NCBI GenBank assembly: GCA_958299035.1
Contig: CATQJL010000001.1
Span: forward strand, 31,669,554-31,733,553
From: Cylicocyclus nassatus
Lineage: Eukaryota; Nematoda; Chromadorea; Rhabditida; Strongylidae
Direction of reading: 5' to 3'
Length of the DNA: 64,000 nucleotides
Both the position numbers and the translations under genes were made by a program. The notes under the pieces were generated by a model. That model made no database searches. It had not been told where the DNA came from and saw nothing but the letters and a program-made list of their open reading frames with translations. Positions 61,056 to 64,000 of this stretch are shown here, piece after piece (the first letter of the stretch is position 1; the number at the start of each line of letters is the position of its first letter).

Positions 61056-62639
61056 AGGTTTTGAAGGAGGAAATGCAGTTGGCTATATTGCAGAGATAGT
61101 CTTCTACTTTGTCGCTTAGCTTCTATCAAAAACTCCTTCTTTGATTTCTGAGAGCCTCCCCAATTCAGCTCGATGCATCCTTCGAAAGAATTTTCGAGAT
61201 CCTGTGAGCAAACATGTATGACAATCAATCGTAAAATCGGCTGCGGAATTTCCACTATGATTATTACAGCTATTTAGTACGCTTAAGGCAGCTCAATGCT
61301 TACCAACTTAGAAATGCAAGAAGTAAAAATGTTATATCCGGAAATGTCACTACTGAACTTTAAGAACCATATTCCAGAATGCTTCTAGCGATCTGTTGAT
61401 GTTTAATGCTTATTGCTCTGCTTATAATCTCGTTCCTTAAGATGACGTCCTTACTCCTTAGAACTCGCTCGGAAAGAACAAGGGAAGAATTACAAAATCT
61501 GTAATTGTAAAGAATCCTTCCTTTTTTGATTTGTTTTTCAAACCCTTCCTTTTTTACTATTCACTGAGTTCAGAAAACGATTGGCAACTTGTGGGCAGAT
61601 TTTGAGACGAAGCTGGCTTTTGTTCCAGGCTAAGTGAACAGCCCGGTTACTGAAGCCGTTTATGGAGTGGGTCATGGTCCCTTCAAGAAATTTTCTCTTG
61701 TCTACATTTTTCCTCCACAGATAAGATGGTTTTCATCGAGCAACTCTATAAGCTTGTAAAAAGCAGCCTTAGACCTATATTTAAGCAAATTATCAAAAAA
61801 TGATGAAAAATTTATGGAAACGGAGGTCAAATGGCTGGTTTGTAGTCAAAGTTGATTATTTTAATTTTATTTCATTCTGATTTACACTCTAGGTGCACCA
61901 AAAAAATAAACGCAAGCAAGCAATTCAAACAAAGAAACACTAAGTCCAAGTCGGAACACAAGTAAATGGGCAGAAACCTTGCCGCCTCTAAAACCTGGTG
62001 ATTCCCGATTCAGTGTGTCACCGAGCCCTCGATGCCAAGCTAGCTTTTAATCTTAATGTATTCTGTCAAGTTTTAATTTTGAGCTTGATGAGCTGGTAGT
62101 TGGTTTAGAGGGGTATACGTAACTGTTGGTCACAAAAAGAGACTTGTGAAACTACTTAGACGATTATAGCGAGCAACCGTGGCCCCTAGCGCTGCCTGGC
62201 AGTGCGCGAACCCTAAATTCTTGAATTGACCATCCGCGGCCCTAGATTTATCTGGTTGGGAAGCCGCGGCTCAATGTTATAGCAGCGCATAGGCCTCGGG
62301 CCTTAAATGTTTTATCGGGACAGCCGCGGCCCAAGAAAAACCAGTGAGGCGATCCTCGGGTTTTGCAGGACGCCACAAATCTTACACGCTGTAAAAGGAA
62401 ACGTTACTCGCATGAGATACGCCGCGCTGGTAGGGCTGCCCTCAGCTCCTTATGGGTTACAGCACAGTTGAGTTTCTAGTCATCAAAGCGTCTCTTGCAA
62501 CCACTGAAGTCTTTGGTTTTTTGATCCAAGTGGGGTTGACTTAACTTTGCTAAGGTGTCTAGACATCACCTTTGTTATTTATTTTATTTTCTTTATGCTA
62601 GGCTGGGAATGTAAACAGGTGCACTTTCCCTACTCAGTA
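61056..62639. other. No gene seen
   Basis: Sequence beyond the end of the long repeat. It has short spaced CCGCGGCCC-like tracts at 62,170-62,350, but no recognisable gene or transposon. Confidence 0.5.
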
Positions 62640-62840
62640 CCGGGTGCATATCGGGCCACCCGCGGATGCATATCACGCATTCATCGGAAGCTTGTCGGGC
62701 GGCCACCCGATGGTATTGTTCGGGCGCTTACGGGTCATCCGCGGGCCTTGTCGGGCGCTTATCGGGTACTTATCGGCGCGCCCTCGGGATTGGCGCGGCG
62801 TCGCCCGTGCGTGGTTGGCGGGTGCTCGCCAGAATTGCTT
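62640..62840. repeat. GC-rich degenerate repeat of CGGG motifs
   Basis: In strong contrast to the AT-rich flanks, CGGG or GCGGG recurs about every 10-14 bp (CGGGCGCTTA CGGGTCATCC, GCGGGCCTTG TCGGGCGCTT, ATCGGGTACT). ORFs on both strands here reflect the repeat. Confidence 0.65.
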
Positions 62841-63319
62841 GAGTAATCTCATTGATTTCATCAATGTTTTGCTATAGTTGACCTCAATCGCGAGGTCGCA
62901 TGAAGAACTTGTATATTTATAGGATCTTGAACGCGTCTAAATAAGCACAGATAACTACGGCTTTTTCTCTAGATTCTGGTTGCCGAAGGCAATATCTCTG
63001 ATATTGTGAAGCAATTCCGTATGTTCTTCTAAAACGTGAAGCTCGAACGTGACAACTTACAAAAATTTGATAATGGGATACTTTCCTAAATAGATTATTT
63101 GGATATTCTGGGAGCAGGGGACGGTATATCGCCTTAGAAACTTCTGTCTCGAAATTTTGAATTTGAATTTACTATTTCTACACTATGGATTTTTTCAGGC
63201 TAATGTTTAACTTTTTTGTTCTTGTAACATTATGATTTGTCTGCTGCATAATATCGTAGATTTTAATCTTGACTCAATAAAACTGTGTAAAGGAGCAGTT
63301 TTGGTGCCTTTTATAAGAA

Positions 63320-63440
63320 ACTAGCTGGCTTACCCGGCTCCGCCGTATGTTCCGAATAGAAAATTCCATTTCTTGACCGATCCGGACCAAACTTGGCACA
63401 CATACACTTCGGGCCCCGGCGGGTGTCACAGTCCACTTTT
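63320..63440 (-). mobile_element. Rearranged partial copy of the CTTACCCGGCTCCGCC repeat
   Basis: The head CTAGCTGGCTTACCCGGCTC is followed directly by the reverse complement of the tail half of the 22,311-22,605 element (GTATGTTCCG ... ACACATACACTTCGGGCCCC). The middle is missing and the tail is inverted relative to the head. Confidence 0.55.
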
Positions 63441-64000
63441 CGTTATCGATCATAGTTGCGATAGGCGGAGTGATGGATCTTACCCCCTTCACTTTGAGGC
63501 CAAACTCCCGATGACCCCCTTCACCTGGGCTGAGATTGGTATTGTACTCTGAGAAAATGATGAAAATCGTTACTTAAAGGTTTTGCAGGCTAAGTACCTC
63601 AAACAACAAGTACACTCATAAATTTACAAAACAAACGGTAATTATGTTTATTTACATCATTTATTTATCCTCGTAGCATTCATTTAAAGAGCGAAAATGA
63701 GGACAAAAAAGCAGTTGGTTTTTGGAGTACATAAAATCCCTCATATCTAGCGGCACAGAAGACCCAGAAAAAAGTCGACGGTCTACATCGGTTCTCCATG
63801 ATCTCAGCTTTCGAATGGTATACAGCATGTTAGGGCATCTTTGCTTCCCGGCTCTAAAAAGCATTTGCTCCGGTAACCGATAAAAGCCAATACATTGTAA
63901 GAACGAGGTGGAGCAAGCTAATAGTATAAAATGTGCTGTGGATCGACATCGTTGTCAGCACTAACGGGAACGCGAGCGAACGCGTCTATTAAGCGTGCTT
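63441..64000. other. No gene seen
   Basis: AT-rich sequence with short ORFs only, and nothing recognisable. Confidence 0.5.

Overview
The window is eukaryotic nuclear DNA, most likely from a clade V (strongylid or hookworm-like) nematode. This is inferred from many introns of about 45-70 nt with TTTCAG-type acceptors, a DPF-6-type serine peptidase gene, and RTE-type retrotransposon remains of the kind common in hookworm genomes. There is no rRNA gene, CRISPR array or operon of prokaryotic type. Only one complete cellular gene is visible. Almost everything else is mobile DNA or its debris.

Layout. Positions 1-19,055 and about 28,931-61,055 are two direct copies of the same segment. They may be a tandem segmental duplication, or two haplotypes joined end to end by an assembler. 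The spacer 19,056-28,930 is present once. Each copy begins with a minus-strand dpf-6-like peptidase gene: gene A at <1-1,812 (5' exons only) and gene B at 27,183-30,698 (17 exons, complete from a signal-peptide-like exon to the stop codon, catalytic Ser, Asp and His all present). Behind these genes both copies carry a palindromic mariner-type MITE, a Helitron-like element, an older internal duplication with a GGGCCGGG-type MITE, a tRNA-derived SINE, a decayed RTE element with a second Helitron-like element inside it, and about 6 kb with no recognisable gene.

Comparing the copies gives empty and filled sites for several insertions. The largest is a 12,200-bp PIF/Harbinger-type DNA transposon (42,527-54,726) that splits copy 2, with matching GGCCCGTA termini and a 3-bp AAT target duplication read directly against the empty site in copy 1. 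It has the two-gene Harbinger arrangement: a DDE transposase on the minus strand near the right end and a Myb/SANT-like protein on the plus strand, converging. Both are frameshifted. It also holds material not expected in such an element: four exons, with introns, of a DNA polymerase epsilon catalytic-subunit gene (broken, exonuclease acidic residues lost); a 1-kb TIR element full of AGGGTTAAA motifs; a tandem set of short LTR elements with two coiled-coil gag-like ORFs; and a 71-73 bp minisatellite. This large, gene-capturing Harbinger is the best candidate for something undescribed here.

The remaining plus-strand and minus-strand ORFs of 60-160 codons are mostly chance ORFs or parts of repeats. 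The only functional unit I would defend is the dpf-6-like gene pair.
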